64,000 nucleotides of DNA from Trogon surrucura (Eukaryota > Chordata > Aves > Trogoniformes > Trogonidae), in NCBI GenBank assembly GCA_020746105.1, contig CM036617.1:178030412-178094411 (forward strand), written 5' to 3'. Positions 1 through 13,659 of the stretch are shown here, piece after piece. Below the pieces are notes generated by a model. It was not told where the DNA came from, made no database searches, and saw only the letters and a list, made by a program, of their open reading frames with translations. The position numbers and the translations under genes are program-made. Numbering within the stretch: the first letter of the stretch is position 1; the number at the start of each line of letters is the position of its first letter.

Positions 1-3000
1 GACTCACAGACACCAAACTGACTGAACCACTGGCAGGTCCGCATTACTGATCCAACGTCCTCGTGCTGCAGCCAGAAGTATGAGCCAGCATTATGCACAT
101 ACAGCTGCATGGATGAGTACGTGTTTCTCATATTTATTATATAACATTCTCCACACAAGAACACAGGACAGAGACCTGCAAGGTCGGTTGCCCTCCGTGC
201 TGTTTATAAACAAAAATAAAACCAGCATTTTAAAACACTGTTCACTGTAGCATGATCTGAATCTCTCTCTCTTTCAGCAGCACATGCAGGGAAAGTATTA
301 ATCGAGAAATAACTATTTGGTTGCTATTGGAAAAAGAAGCAGCAGAACAGAAAGCAGTAGAGAGAAAGATTGAAAAGATTTTCTTTTAATCTGTACATTA
401 CTGTGCTGTAAACAATGGTTTATTTTCAAAATGAGTTTGAGCTTACACATGTCAGGCCTACCCTCATGTATGAATTACACATAGTTTTGCAGCAGTGGAA
501 TGAAATTTCACAGCCAACACCCTTCACACATAACTAGTTTGTGCTGAAACAATTTGTCAATCTTATTTAACTGTCGTTATTTGCTGCAGTAAAAGGAAAT
601 TCTAACTGATGCAGGCTAGACTTCTGCTGTCAAACAGAAGTAGCAACAGCTGTCTTTCACAGGGTACAGTAAAGCTAGCTTGCATCTCCCCTGCTAAAAC
701 TGGTCACATATTCTAAGGATGTCCATGTGCTGTCACGTATCTCTTCTTCTGTCCCTGAAAAGGGGAGCTGCATTCTCTAACCTCTACATTGGTAAGTTCT
801 CAACAAAAACTACAACTGTTTTGAAGAAATGGCATTCAGGATTACAGAATGGTAAGGAATCCCATTTCACTGCAGCCATCTCTTCCTAAGATGGAGATGG
901 ACTGATGTGGCAGGATGAAAGCTCTCTCCTGCCTCCCCCTGCTCTCTCTGTAACTTTTTTTTAGTCCTATCCCAGTGCACTTTAAACCTTACTTACAAAA
1001 GCCAATATATCAGATGTCCTCGACTGTCCCACCTGCTCGCTGTGCTGACGCTCGCCGTAACTGATCCTTCTGTCCATCCTCTCCTACACACATGTACAGA
1101 AAAAAGGCACTGTGGCAGTGTGCATGACAGGTCCTCTCTTGGCCACTGTCCAGGGTATGTGAGGAGTTATAGTTGTTTGTTTCAGAGCTTTTTATTTTAA
1201 TTCTAGCTGTACAGACTTGTGTGCTTCAGTCAGGAGGTTCCCTGCTCATGATATCATAACAACCATGTGGAAGCCACCACATCAGAGGGACCTGGTCCGG
1301 AAAGCAAAATGCGAACAGCCCTAGCTACTCCGTGCTTCCTCTGCCTAGGAAAAATCTCTGATCAACGGGTACATCTTCCTCACCTGTGTTCTGATCATCA
1401 GGAGTAGGCTTTTCAGCTGTACCCACCTTGCTTTTTTTTCCATACAAGCTTTTAAATAATCATATGATGAGCTCAGGAAATCCTGGTTCCCACCTCTGCT
1501 TCTCCCCAGAAGCAGGCTACACCACATAGAAGGACTCTCTGAGGCACACAGCATAGCTTAGACTTGTTCACTGCTTCTATGAAGGCCTACTGACAGCCTA
1601 TCAAAAAGCCAAAAATACTTTCAGTTTCCCCACAACATAAAGCAGATTGCCACTGTTCTTCTCATCAAGTGAGCTATCCTGCCAATGAAACACATCGGTT
1701 TCTCTATGCAGTCTCAGTCAACACCAAATCTGGCTGCTCAGACCAAGAGTTACAAAGTCAGAGCCCTGTATAGAACCACTGTGCACACATAACACCGTAC
1801 AATCAAGAAAAACCTGTTAAAAAATAATAAAATACTGTGTTTAACAAACAAACACCATACAAATAAAACTCTGCATATATTGGAACACCAAAACCATCAA
1901 AATTTCTTATTTTTCTATGATATATTTACATCTTATCACAAATGCTCCCAATACATATATCTAATTATACTGGGATGTAATTGCTGTCTAATAATTCATA
2001 AAACAGACCTAAGTTGTGTTCATAAGCATATCCTACATATTAATATCCAGCATTTTCAGTCATTTAAATCAGAAACTTACAAAGCAGGAGTTACCTTTAC
2101 AGCTGCTTGTATTGATATTCCTATGTCTTTAACGACAGATTTCTTTTACAGATGACACCTAGTTCTGTATGTCTGAAAATCTATACTTTGGTTTTCCAGC
2201 TGACTACTCTCACCTGTAAACAACAGATTATTAATACTATTATCCCTCTTTGCACTGACTTGATATCCCCATCGCATTCCCTAAAATTTGGGAAACGGAC
2301 CCAAGCCTTACATACCTTGAAGAGTCCAGTTATTGCAGCTACGAACAGAGATAACCATGGCAATTAGCAATTAACAATTTGGTCAGAAAAATATATGGGA
2401 AAGGGAATAAAGAAAGTCATGAGTTGACAAGATCTGTCTTGGTTTATTCCTTATTTGAACAATGATTTATTTAGTTTTGTGGGCATGTTTGCCTTGCTAA
2501 AGCTGCTTTTATGATCTCTGTTTCTTGAGACACCTGAAAAGCTAAGTCTGATACAAAGAGTTGATGGATGTCTGCCTAACTAATGCATGTAGCTATTACT
2601 TTGTATTTTGTTTCTTTATTACATTTTCAGAATCAAAAAGAGATAAGCATTACCACAAGCCACTGTTATCAATATCAAGGAGACATACACACAAAAGATG
2701 TTTGAACAAAATGAAATTCTACATGTCAGCAGTAGACAAGCTGCTGCTGGAAAGTGCCAGATAATTAAATTTTAGAGAGAACCACAAATTTTGGACCTCT
2801 CATAGTGATGAGATCTGTCAGAAACAGATAAGAATTTGTGTTTTAAAAATATACAAGGTTTCATATCACATCTTTTTTTTTGATGTGAGAACAAAACAAA
2901 CCAGCTTGTGCCAACAGTTCCCAGCAGTTTGTCATGCTATAAATGACAATGTATCATCCTGGTTAGGCCACCACCTTTCTGACACAGAGAAAGAGAATTT

Positions 3001-3078
3001 ATAAATAAAAAGCAGAAATTCATATTAACCCAGTTTACTTAAGAAATGGTGGGAGAACAGCAGAGGGGCAATTCATCT
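1..3078. other. Unique AT-rich non-coding stretch
   Basis: I see no recognisable gene, RNA or repeat family here. Open frames are short (at most about 90 codons), overlap on both strands and lack any motif. Short A and T runs occur throughout. The stretch ends where CR1 similarity begins. Confidence 0.5.
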
Positions 3079-3284
3079 GGGGAGGTTTAGCCTGGATATT
3101 AGGAAAAATTTCTTTACCAAAAGGTTTGTTAAGCACTGGAACAGGCCACCCAGGGAAGTGGTTGAGTCACCATCCCTGGAGGCATTTAAAAGACGTGTAG
3201 ATGTGGACTTGGCAGTGCTACGTTAACAGTTGGAGTCAAAAATCTTAAAGTTCTTTTCCAACCTAAATGATACTATGATTCTAT
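3079..3284 (+). mobile_element. CR1 LINE, 5'-truncated 3' end
   Basis: This is the 3' end of a chicken-repeat-1 non-LTR retrotransposon in sense orientation. The sequence reads as the degraded C-terminal end of the CR1 ORF2 product: a ggatattaggaaaaatttct segment (F-R-L-D-I-R-K-N-F in intact copies), then a gaacaggccacccagggaag segment (N-R-L-P-R-E-V), then the cttttccaacctaaatgat segment before the tail. It finishes with actatgattctat, the CR1 terminal octamer repeat. Severe 5' truncation is normal for CR1 because reverse transcription starts from the 3' end. Substitutions and small indels break every frame, so it is an inactive relic. Confidence 0.93.
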
Positions 3285-3702
3285 CTCAGGAGTGTCCTAA
3301 CCAATGGTCCAGAGTACAGGCAGCTCCAAAAGCAGATCTGCCTGACTCAAACCAGAGACGTTGCCCGTCCATCTCCTGCCTGCCAGCCGAGAGCCTGCCA
3401 GAGTCCAGGGCTTGCCTGTCCTCTGGCAACCATGTTTCTCTTTCCCATATTCTGCACATCTGGGACATACAAATTTTGGATTCAAAGCGATATGGAAGGC
3501 AAATATTTTTTATTTCAGCAAAAGGAAATTTTTTTTTTCTCTTCAATGCTATATGTGAAAGCTTCCAGGGCAAAACTCTGTCACACCATGATCTGTGCAA
3601 GGAAGCTGCAGCACTGCATAAGAGATGGGCTCCAACTTGTAAAGTGGCAAAGAGATCCATCCTACTAGTTTGCATTTCTTGCACAAATTTTCAGCTATAT
3701 AT

Positions 3703-3708
<6 letters not shown>

Positions 3709-3749
<41 letters not shown>
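3709..3749. repeat. (AT)n microsatellite, about 20 units
   Basis: This is an uninterrupted run of alternating A and T over about 41 bp, preceded by a short T run. It also creates the artificial Tyr-Ile repeats seen in translations of both strands. A pure run of this length is likely to vary in length between individuals and can extrude a cruciform. Confidence 0.97.
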
Positions 3750-3751
<2 letters not shown>

Positions 3752-4030
3752 GGATAAATACAAGAACATAACATAGAAAATAACTTTGTATCTACCACAA
3801 GCACAGCCCCGGTGGAAAAAAAAAAAAAAGTCTTTAAAATACATGATGGGATTTATTCTGCTTATACTTGGAGAGACACTTAGAAGAGTTTCCATGTAAT
3901 CAGTATTGGTCTACTACTGGAAAACTGGTGTCTGTGAGATCAGGTTAAGGAAAAAAACCCTCAAGTTTTCAAGACGATTCTGAGAAAATGCCATTTGCTT
4001 TCACTGGCTGCTTAAAAACTGTCTGAGAGG

Positions 4031-4090
4031 CATCTCGGTGTCCTGGGTGCATATCCTCAGCATCTCAGTGTCCTGGGTGCATATGCTCAG
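4031..4090. repeat. 30-bp tandem duplication, two copies
   Basis: Two adjacent 30-bp units (4031-4060 and 4061-4090) differ at two positions, a G/A change in the seventh base and a C/G change in the twenty-fifth. Each begins catctc and contains gtgtcctgggtgcatat. They sit directly upstream of a GC-rich LTR-like block. They may be internal tandem units of that LTR or a local duplication. Confidence 0.95.
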
Positions 4091-4445
4091 GGGCCAGCAG
4101 CAGCAGGGGCTGCAGGGTCACCTCTGCGAGGAGAGGCCAGGGCTGGCCTGGGGCCAGACACAGCTCCACGCCCTGACGGAGCTGCAGCCCACGGAGAGCC
4201 CACACTAGAGCAGTTCTTGAAGGAGCTGAAGCCCACGCTGGACAAGGTGAAAAGTGTGAGGAGGAAGAAGTGGCCCAGAACAACTTTTCCGACCACACCA
4301 CAACACTCATTCCCCACCCCTCTGCACTGGTGAGTGAGGGAAGGCAGAAAAGTTGGGAATGAAAGAGTGAAGTTGAGTCTGGGAACAAGGGAAAGTGTTT
4401 TAGAGGGTTTTTTAGTGTTTATAGTTTTCTTCATTACAGTGCTAA
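4091..4445 (+). mobile_element. Degraded avian ERV LTR fragment (probable)
   Basis: This GC-rich block of about 350 bp sits in AT-rich surroundings. It contains tandem-like ctgcagccca and gctggagcag-type modules, a cacgctggacaaggtgaaaa stretch, a gaggaggaag run and a cattccccacccc segment. It then runs into a gggaatgaaagagtgaag stretch and an AT-rich end. This order matches my memory of a widespread family of avian endogenous retrovirus solo LTRs. I take the plus strand as sense because the GC-rich part precedes the AT-rich part, where the polyadenylation region lies in that family. No internal retroviral genes are present, so a solo LTR or a fragment is likely. The assignment is from recall only; the exact subfamily and ends are unsure. 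Confidence 0.6.
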
Positions 4446-7400
4446 GCACATTTTCTAACAGTGAGGTGAGCAGTACTTGCAGGGAAGTAAATGGTAATGT
4501 CAGAACCCACTGCCTCCAGCCATCGCCTGTGAAGGCTCAAAGTTCTGAAGTGGTTTCAGAACCTGCTTAAACTGATTTAAGGTTTTGCTGCTGCCAGAAG
4601 AGAAGAGATAGTGCCCTACTCCCACGTGCACATCAGTGCACTATTTCCTGTGTGGCAGCAATAAGGCTTATCTGACTGAAAACTACTCTGTTAACTTTCA
4701 GAGCTGGAACAAGAAGCAAGCATAAGATCATCACTTCTAGCAAAAATGTAGCTTTACGCTATCATGAAAATACACTCTTGGACTGTTTCAGGATCATGAT
4801 TCCAATGTACCTCAGAAAATAACTATCCTTAAGACATGGATCATGACTCTTCCCCTAACCTTACACTGACGTTTCTTACAACATCCATCCTGATTTATTC
4901 AGATGTAAAGATGGTCAGAAATACTCTGTTAGGTTTTCTTGAGTCAATTTGTCACAAATTTTTTCCTACATCACTTGACCAAATACGCAACAGGATCAGA
5001 GTACTTTCTGAACCAAACTGAATTTATGGTCTAACCAATCTTGTATCCTCTTTCTGACAAATGACAACATCAATTATTTAAAAAAATGTATGTGACCTCC
5101 TGCAGTAGTTATCTGGAACATAATTCATTCCATGAAAGAATATCCTACTCACTTATCCACTTCATTCGCCCTACATGTGTGGGGTTTTTTTTTTCTTCTT
5201 CAACCTAAAATCTTTACTTGTTACAATTCTCACTGCTATATAAATTCAAACCCGGTTTGAATATTGCCAGCTTCTTGGCTTCATCTGGTGGGCCTTTTAT
5301 CGAGCCACTTAAAAACACAATACACCCAGGTATGGTGTCTACATGTGGGCGCATACTTTCCCTGTAGATCTTTTTCTTTTTTTTTCCCAAGTGACTTTAG
5401 TTTCTTCTTTGCTTGCCAGAAAGGAAAGGAAAGTGATGTGTCCCCCCCGCCACATAAACATATGCAGGAGAATGAGTGTCTATTTTCTGACCATCACTGA
5501 CACTGCGATTGACTGGGAGAAACAGCAAGGACTCCAAGTACCACCTCTGGCTTAGTGAGCCAGCTGTTTGATTGTTCTCATTTTGTTTAACAGCTTATGT
5601 ATAATTGCTTCTGCTTTAGACTGTAACACAATAAATGCAGCACTGTGGGTAGAAAGAAGCCTTTTTTTCAGCAGCAATTTTATTCTCTTTCTTATACGAA
5701 GAAAAAGACCTGAGCTTGACTGTATTACTTTGTGAAATTCTATTTCCCCCCCAAAAGTGCCTTTGGTATGTCTGATTCATCTTCAATCACCAAACCCCAG
5801 AAATCTCATTGCAGCCTATGTTGCCAGTATAAGATAGTTGAATTTACTTTTGGCTAAGGTGGGTCTATACAGTTTAATAAATTTCAACAAAGTAATTAGT
5901 TTTGCATTTATTTTTCTTCCTATTTATAATGAATGCATGCACCAGAGAACTCTGAAAAATTCAGTTTTCACTATTGCTTAATGGTTTACCTTTAAGATGG
6001 AAATTATCAAAGGAGGGAAGATGTATCCTCTGCAGACTAGGGGTTTTAATTTATTAAATTAAAAGTTGGCTCCCCAGAAAAGAATGAAGTGTTAATTCAG
6101 AAAAAAAAGGAGGTAAAAAATACAAGAAAAATAAAAAGAAGCTGTGCAAATATTTATATTTTCAGAGACAGGTTTACAGTCTATCAACCTTTGCCCTGAG
6201 ACAAGTGGCAACATTGTTCACCTGTAATTTTTGGTGTTCTTTGCAACAACGCTGTAGTCCTTGACTCTTGAACAGCCCTGTGATACTGTGTGAACCTCTT
6301 TCCAGTGGACAGGGCTTCGCTGACCAGAAAATATAGAAACACACTAAAATTATTTAAAACAAAAAAAAATCCAGAACTGGAGTAAGTTGGGAAAGCAAAA
6401 ATTTTCTCAATCAGTTTAGGTAACATCCTTTACCTTGTGGGGAGGTATTTAACACTGGTTTATAAGATATTTTCTTTTTCTGGGGTATGCTGAGTATAAG
6501 TCCTAAAATTAATCACCGTTTTTACCCACCAGCCAAACTCACTGACTGAAAGGGAATTTTATTTGCAGTCCCACATGCTCCATCACAGTTAATTGAGTTT
6601 TACAAGCATAAGGATGAAATGGGGATTCCAGAATTTCTTTTTGTTTTCATAAATCAGCTAGAAAGAAATTACTGCTAAGGCAAGAAAAGTAAAAGAATTC
6701 ATAAGAGTTTTGCTATCAACTGTCACGGTTTCTTAATTTAAATGGGGTCAGACCATTGAGACTCACTTGTTTGAAGGCTCTTGATTTCAGACCTGTACTA
6801 TTTACCACCTTCCTCTGTGCTATGTGGAAATTCCCTCAGTGCTAACCTGAGCACCACTCTGCATTGTCAACATGTCCAAAGCAACTACTACAGTGGAAAT
6901 GATAGTTCCTGTAAAGGGCGAGCCACTTTCATCCTTGTTACTATCATCAAATACAATGAAAAAATCACACCGAAATCAACATAAATAATTCTAAATGGAA
7001 AATAGTATTGAAGGTAAATTTTATCTAAAACACTTACAGGAATCCTTTTTACTGATTTAATGGATTTTTTAACTACAAAGACTCGTTGTGACACATAACC
7101 ATCCACAATCACTTTACATTTCAGTAAGCACTTCCTAATACTCAAGACGTCTCAGAAGATATTTCCTAATGACTGTGTGTTAGAATATACCCCTTAACCC
7201 ACTTTGTAACATATTATATACACATCAACAACACTGAGAGACCTACCAAACAAATTCTATGACTTGGGTGACAGATTAAGAGGCATTTCTAGTTCAAACC
7301 TGTGCATCAGAACCTCAGGTTTTGTTACAACCTTAAGTTGCCAGTGCAGATTTTTTAAATTCTCCTGGATTCAGTCATATTCAATTTTTGCTTTAATTTG

Positions 7401-10400
7401 CTTTTCCACTTCATATTTACCTGACAGACAACTTTATTCTATTTCACATTCCTGTGAACCTTATTGTAGCTCAGGGGTATATGTGGATAATCTCTTTAGT
7501 AGCAATCTACCTCAGGGCACAGGACAGTCAAATGCTCATGCAAGTCCTTGAAGCTATTGCTCAAATGGAAATTCAACTTGCAGATCCCAAAACATTCACC
7601 TTTATTTAAATTAGTTTGAGTGATAACATTGGTGACTTACTCCCAGACATATTCGTAGACAGTATTTCATATTCTCAAAAGAAACTGTAACTGAAACACG
7701 CACGACAGTGAACAGAGATGGAAATTAATTTTATCACTCTGATGAACACACTAAGACTTCAATTGAAATTCATTTGCAAGTTTTTGTGGAATAGTAATCG
7801 ATGCAGGGGAATCAGAAAACAAAATATTTTTTCAGTCTCTGTCTAGCTCTCACCCCCCCAGTTTCCACATTCAGCACAGAGTTGTATTTTGTTTTGTGAC
7901 TGAAAATAAAAGTTAGATTTTGGACAAAAGGACAGCCACTGCTAAAGTCACACATTGAGAGTCTCTCAACAATCTGCTCTACAATACAAATGAACAGCAT
8001 TATTCTTAATAACTGAGTTATCTTCTTTGGGCACAATTTACTTTGAGGACATCGCTTCACATTTTCATGTGACTTTTCATTTGTTTTGTGAACTTCCATT
8101 GAGAAGTGCCCTGACCTTTCATTGTCTTTATATGTTGTTGCTTTTCATTTGACCTGCGAATGCTCTCCGCTTCCACAAGCTCCCAGTGAAACATCTGCAC
8201 AAACAGAAAAAGTATCTAAAGCTCTAACCCACATGAAGCCTGGAAACCCTTGCAAATGTAAACAATCAATTGGTGGCATGGGAACTGTGACATGCAAACA
8301 GGAGTCCTGTAAATAACTTCAGACTACATAGAAATTCTTTTCCTCTATTAAAAAGAAAGGGTTCAGAATCATGTTTTACTGAAATTGCAGCAAGCCTGGT
8401 AGTTGTAAGGAATCTTCACAGAACAAGACTGTTTCTCTCACTGTCCTCATCCCTGGAGAAAACATCAAAGTGAGCAGGTGAAGACACCCTATATAGGCTA
8501 TAGCAAACAATGTTACTTTAGATTTAACATATTCAGAAAAGTATCCGTGCAATTTCCTAAAAGCAACTTCTTTGATTCATTTCAAATAGTTATCAAGTCA
8601 AGAAGTACTGAAACAAAACTCAAACTGTTAGTAATAACTTTTTACTGTTGATTGCCGAAACAAATATTTTCAGATGAAGCAGTAACAGCAGCAGTGCAAT
8701 GAATTAATTTCCAAATGTGTTATCACCAAAACGGACTAGCAGTGAAATGACCTTAGAACATCCCAAAAAATATACGCTTTTTCCCTTACAACAATAGTTA
8801 AACAGAGATATAAATTAGAGGAATGAAGAGGTCTTTTATTTACTAGCATCTATGAGCACTGTGCAGTTTTAGTAATTGTCTTTCAAAAAAGAATAATAGT
8901 CTCTTGCCAGTGTAATTACCGTACAGGAAATAAAGACTTCCTTAGTAAATATATTTATATCTGGGCATTATTACTCTCTACTAATACAATCAAGACATAA
9001 ATTTCATATCTGGCTCCCCAAATTATGGAAGTCAAGATATAGGATCTAGAATGCAAGACTGATACTATAATCACAGCTCCTGATTTCAGAGGGCTACATC
9101 ACTGGTACAGGAGCTTACGAAACGACTACAGCAGCAAAGCAACTGCCTGCTGGTGACTGAGGTGTACAAGCATTAACTCCAATGGAACTCATTAGCTAAA
9201 AAAGCACAGCAGACATTACACCTACAACCTGAAAAATCACAGCAAGGTATATGCAGCTTCCGTTGCTGAAGATATTCACTGGCAAAAAGATGAGAACGCA
9301 CACTACTGAATGTATAAATCAATGACAAACCTTACTCAGAAGTGATCTGTGTAGTGGTGCACAATGGCAGATGCCACAGCATATTTTTTTGTGATGCAAG
9401 GCTGCTCAAGATCATCTATGGATAATGAACCATGACAGCTTGGGATTTGACAAAATGCAACTTGATGGCGAGGGAAGGCAAAGAATACCACTACTATCTG
9501 AACAGTTAACAAATGCATATAAACTGTGGGTTTTTTCATCTGTAACTTCAGCACGAAATATGATGTATTACCAAAAAATTACAAGTTTACTAACCTAACA
9601 GACTTTACATAAGAAAAAAGCTATTTCTTTAAATTATTTCCTACCTCTCTTTTATTTCTAGGAATGCACCATGCATTAACACATTTAACAGGGAACAAGA
9701 GGTAACCAAATCCATGTTTGTTTAAAATACCTTATATGACTGGCATCAACGCAGTCTTCTTTTCGCAGGGAAATCTTGAATGGAGGCTCTATCAGTCAGT
9801 TTCTAGTTTCTTCACAGCTCAGAAAAAAAATCCCTTTTCTTCTTCCTTTAAGAGAAAGACATTCCATATAAATGCTTGCCAGTACCTACACAGCTGCATT
9901 TTCCATCTTTTGCCCACAAACAACTCGTCTTTAAAAACTCCTTTAATTATACTTGGTTTGCTCAGTGCCCTTCAGCTGTTGATTGCCAGAAGTTGATTAT
10001 CATGAGAGTTAATCAGAATGCTAAAATACACAGAAAATAAAAAAAATCATGAACAAGTTTTCTTCATCATGGACTCATTTGGACTGTTTCCTTACCGTGC
10101 TCCAATACTGTATATGTCATCAGTGAGCCAAGTAAGGTGAATTGTACTGATCTATCCCACAAGGTTCCTTAACTTAGCATGCTCAGTGAATTCATTGGAT
10201 TGATACTTGCACATTTTTAGCTACAATATCAAAACAGTTTGCAATAAGGGGAGTGACATAAGCCAATTGAATATTTAGACTCAATTTTATAGAACTATTC
10301 CAATTATAATGTAGTTTTTTTTTTTTTTCTTTATTTTTTTTTTTTAATTCTATCTCAGTTCTTCTGTTTCCCTTCTGTAGAGTCTCCTCCTCTGGTAAAT

Positions 10401-10565
10401 AGAATTCATGTCACTATTTTCCCCATAGCTATTACTAGAAGCTCCAGTGAAGTGAAGACTGAATGCTTACTGTGCTGGAAGTTGTTTGAACAAGACTGTT
10501 AGAGATCTTTAAGATTTTTATAAACTGAATCCCTGAGACAGGCAAAGGATAGGAGTAAAGCTATA
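4446..10565. other. Unique non-coding stretch
   Basis: I recognise no gene or repeat family in this 6-kb stretch. Pyrimidine runs occur near 5185-5410 and 5690-5760. ORFs up to 95 codons (such as 7264-7551 plus and 7812-8099 minus) have no recognisable domain. Any old repeat here has decayed beyond recognition by eye. Confidence 0.45.
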
Positions 10566-10719
10566 TCAACATATTTGTTCTACAGCTGGAAGCTGAGGTA
10601 CACAAAATTAAACAATATGCTGAATGTCACACAAGGAGTCTGGTTTGAGGAACCTTCTCAGCCTTAAATGTCTTGAATCCTTGCCCAATACCTTAATCAT
10701 ACACCATAAAAGCTGTCCT
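10566..10719 (-). mobile_element. MIR/CORE-SINE-like relic
   Basis: On the plus strand the segment follows the reverse complement of a MIR-type SINE in the right order: a tacagctggaagctgaggta stretch (consensus-like acagatggggaaactgaggc), then gaatgtcacacaaggagtct (consensus-like ggtcacacagcaagt), then a ccttaatcat stretch near the tRNA-derived end. Sense is therefore the minus strand. The copy is very old and carries many indels. In birds such copies predate the avian radiation and are usually fixed relics, sometimes co-opted as enhancers. Confidence 0.7.
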
Positions 10720-13659
10720 CAGTCCCCGTATCTTAAACGTAGTGCTTCTGATTATCCTTAGTAAGAAATACCATGTCATTTCATTCTGCTGGTCTTGGTA
10801 ATATTCAAAAGAGCAACAATTCTTAGAAGTAAAGATTTTTAAAAAACAACAAAAGCACTGCATAATTCAAAAGTTCAATAAAAGTATTTTAAAGAGCTTG
10901 GAAGCCTTCATTTTCCAGCACTTAAGCACTAAGAAATCAATACTGTAAACCACAAAAGTACAAACAATGGAATTTTCTATAAATGTGGATATCTACAATT
11001 TGCCTTCTAATTTCTTAAGCAACAAAGCCTATATCAACAAAGTGCATCACACTGAATTTACAGTCACCAAAGACATGGGGCAGCAAGAACTTACACCACT
11101 GCACAAAGTGCCTTTTCCATCACAAAAGAAAATAAAGGCTAAATCTTTTAAATTACTCCAGTACCTAGGGTTTTAATAAATAAAACCCAGGAAAAGCTAG
11201 TTAAAAATGTTCAGCCTTTCACAGTCAACAATTATTTTGTATCTTGTGGCTGTCTGGATAGAATATATTTATTTATCAAAAAAACAAAGTAAAATTAAAC
11301 TCATTAGATGCAAGCCACAACACTAATGAAAGAACATCACTGAAATATGAAGCACTCAAAGCTTAATTCAGTCTCTTTCCCACATATTTTTTGTGGGGAG
11401 CCATGTTCATCCAGTGCCTAGGGATTTTTATAAAGGAATGTCAAGAGTCCACCTCTCCTATTCTGTGAATGTTCTATGATTTATATACTGTATAGAATAC
11501 ATTCTTAAAATAAAACTATGATTTCCATAAGGAATTTTTCCAAGGTAAAGAGCTCTACTCTTTTTTTCCATCCAATTATGGTTCCTCATTTCCCCCCCCC
11601 CCCCTCTTTTTCTTCTTTAGAGCACGTAGCATATACTCTATGTCCTTACATATCCAAGCACAGTTTACACTGAATTCCATTTTCCTAGCTTCCTGGCTTA
11701 TTCATCAACCATTCCCAGTTCTCTCCAGCTAGGATCACCAGCTGATGGCAGTTATGTTGGCAGTTTTACATCTGCTGTCCAGATATCCAATTCCTTATTA
11801 AATCTGTCATCCCTAGAGCTCCCTGCCAATTCTTACCCTTTTTGTCTGGGCAGTTCCTATTTACTGTTCCATGTCCAGTTTTACGTCCCTTCTCATTCTC
11901 CAGGTTGACTATTAATCCACTGCCTTTGCCCATCAAGCCTCAACCACACCGTCCACAGCCCAGCGCTGCCCATTTTTCTCCCATACTGGTACTCTTCCAC
12001 CCACTGGGGTCCCTGCAGCGTGCCAGTTCTCACTGCTGGGACTGGTTCCTTCCCATCCCACAGAGGAGTTATCAAGAGCCATCTTGATAATTCTTCTACA
12101 TCTTGTAACACTATATTGAGTCCCTATATTGAATTATATTGAGTCCCTCCATGGGAATGCCACAAGTTTATTCTAGTCAGCCTTGCGAGTTTCAAGAACC
12201 TTAAGCACACTCAGCAATGACCGCGAATGAGGATTTTACATTTTCAGCATTAATAGATCTCTCTTTCCTCTGTCAATTCTGATGCTTTTAAAAAGGCTTA
12301 TGATTTTGCTAATTCTAGTGGATATTCACAGGGATGCCCACGAGCACATTCTGTTCAGAACAAGCAATCTTGCTACTAGGCAGAAAAACTAACTTCACCA
12401 AAAAGGAAATTTTCAAATATGACACTGAGTTTTGTGTCGAGATCTTAATTGTGTTAAAAAATCCTAGTTAGAAGCAAATATTTCTACAGAGACAGCAGTT
12501 AGCCTTTGGGACTCAGGAAAAGACAGATAACTCAATCAATAAAGTAAGTTTTAGTATGTTAATAAAGGTAACAGTGAAACGTGATCCATGTTTCAACAAG
12601 AATTTTCAGGTTTTCTTGGAGATTTAAAACTTCTTTTTACAAGTCCCTTGGGGAGCAGAATGAACCTCTCTCACTTATTGGATGAACAGTGCATAATACT
12701 TTGCGTAATGAAATTAAGCAGCCTGAAATACATGTGAACATGACTAATGAGACCAAATGCAGCAGGAAAACCAAGCAGACGGCTTGAGCGTGCTGGAACA
12801 GAGTAGCAAGGAGAGATCTGAATGTTTGGGGTTTTTGCAGGATACATACAGAAACACAAAGACAATCTTTGCATTTCTGTATAATACTGCATCTGTCAGC
12901 ACTTTGATGGTCTATGGATCACAAGTGAGAGCTCGACAGAATACTAATAGTCTCTCTGGAAAACCTCTATGTGTCTTCCATAGAAATGCAAACAAAATAG
13001 GGCGGAGGGGGGCAGAGTTTCGTTTTGCATTTTGTGTCTTGCTTTTATAACCGCACCAAAGAACACTTAAGCTAGTGGTATATTTTTAATGAACTAGTCT
13101 TTCTCCATCGAAAGTCTGGTTCTCAGACACCTCACCAGTACCATGAATATCTGGGGGGAAACACAGGGAGAGACAGAGAAAGCAGGCAGTAGGTATTAAA
13201 AGATGATGGGGAAAGGCTTTCTTATCGAGAAGGTCAACAACCACCTTAAAAGAAGGATGCTACCAGAAACACAGACAGATGAAGATAAAATCAGTCTGGT
13301 CTCATTGCTTTCTGGGGAAAAAAAAAAAATAAAAATCCATCCACAGAAAAGATTAACCGTTCATTTCTACAAACTGAGCAACATCAGGGTTACGAGGCAG
13401 TTTCTCTTCGAGATGTGTTTCTGGGCTGAAGGTCTAGTTTTGCTCTGCATGCAACACATACTGACACTGGATATTTACATCTGCAAACTTCGAATTGCCC
13501 ACAGTTATGTTACAAAGAAGAAGCAGATTCAGACAGAAAAAATATCCATTCGAGCAATTTTATAATGTCATCCTGCTGCCTTCTCTACCGTAAATGATTG
13601 GGATAAAATGCCCTCGGATGTATATTTTCTGACAGCTGAGACTTTTTTTTTTTCACTAG
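10720..13659. other. Unique non-coding stretch
   Basis: No gene is recognised. A 13-base C run lies at 11592-11604. A C-rich 250-bp patch at about 11820-12080 has overlapping ORFs on both strands with no known domain. A 14-bp motif (tatattgagtccct) occurs at 12112-12125 and again at 12135-12148. Confidence 0.45.
11592..11604 (+). repeat. Poly-C run (13)
   Basis: There are thirteen consecutive C residues followed by a pyrimidine-rich tail. Such runs are prone to sequencing and replication slippage. Confidence 0.95.

Noticed and set aside
763..791. Tiny exon-like segment before gtaagt at about 792
   Set aside because: The acceptor-like tract is weak, only about 30 bp lie between the sites, and no coding continuity is visible.
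3230..3757. 175-codon plus-strand ORF
   Set aside because: It starts inside a CR1 tail and ends in the (AT)n microsatellite, giving Tyr-Ile repeats. It is chimeric by position and matches no protein.
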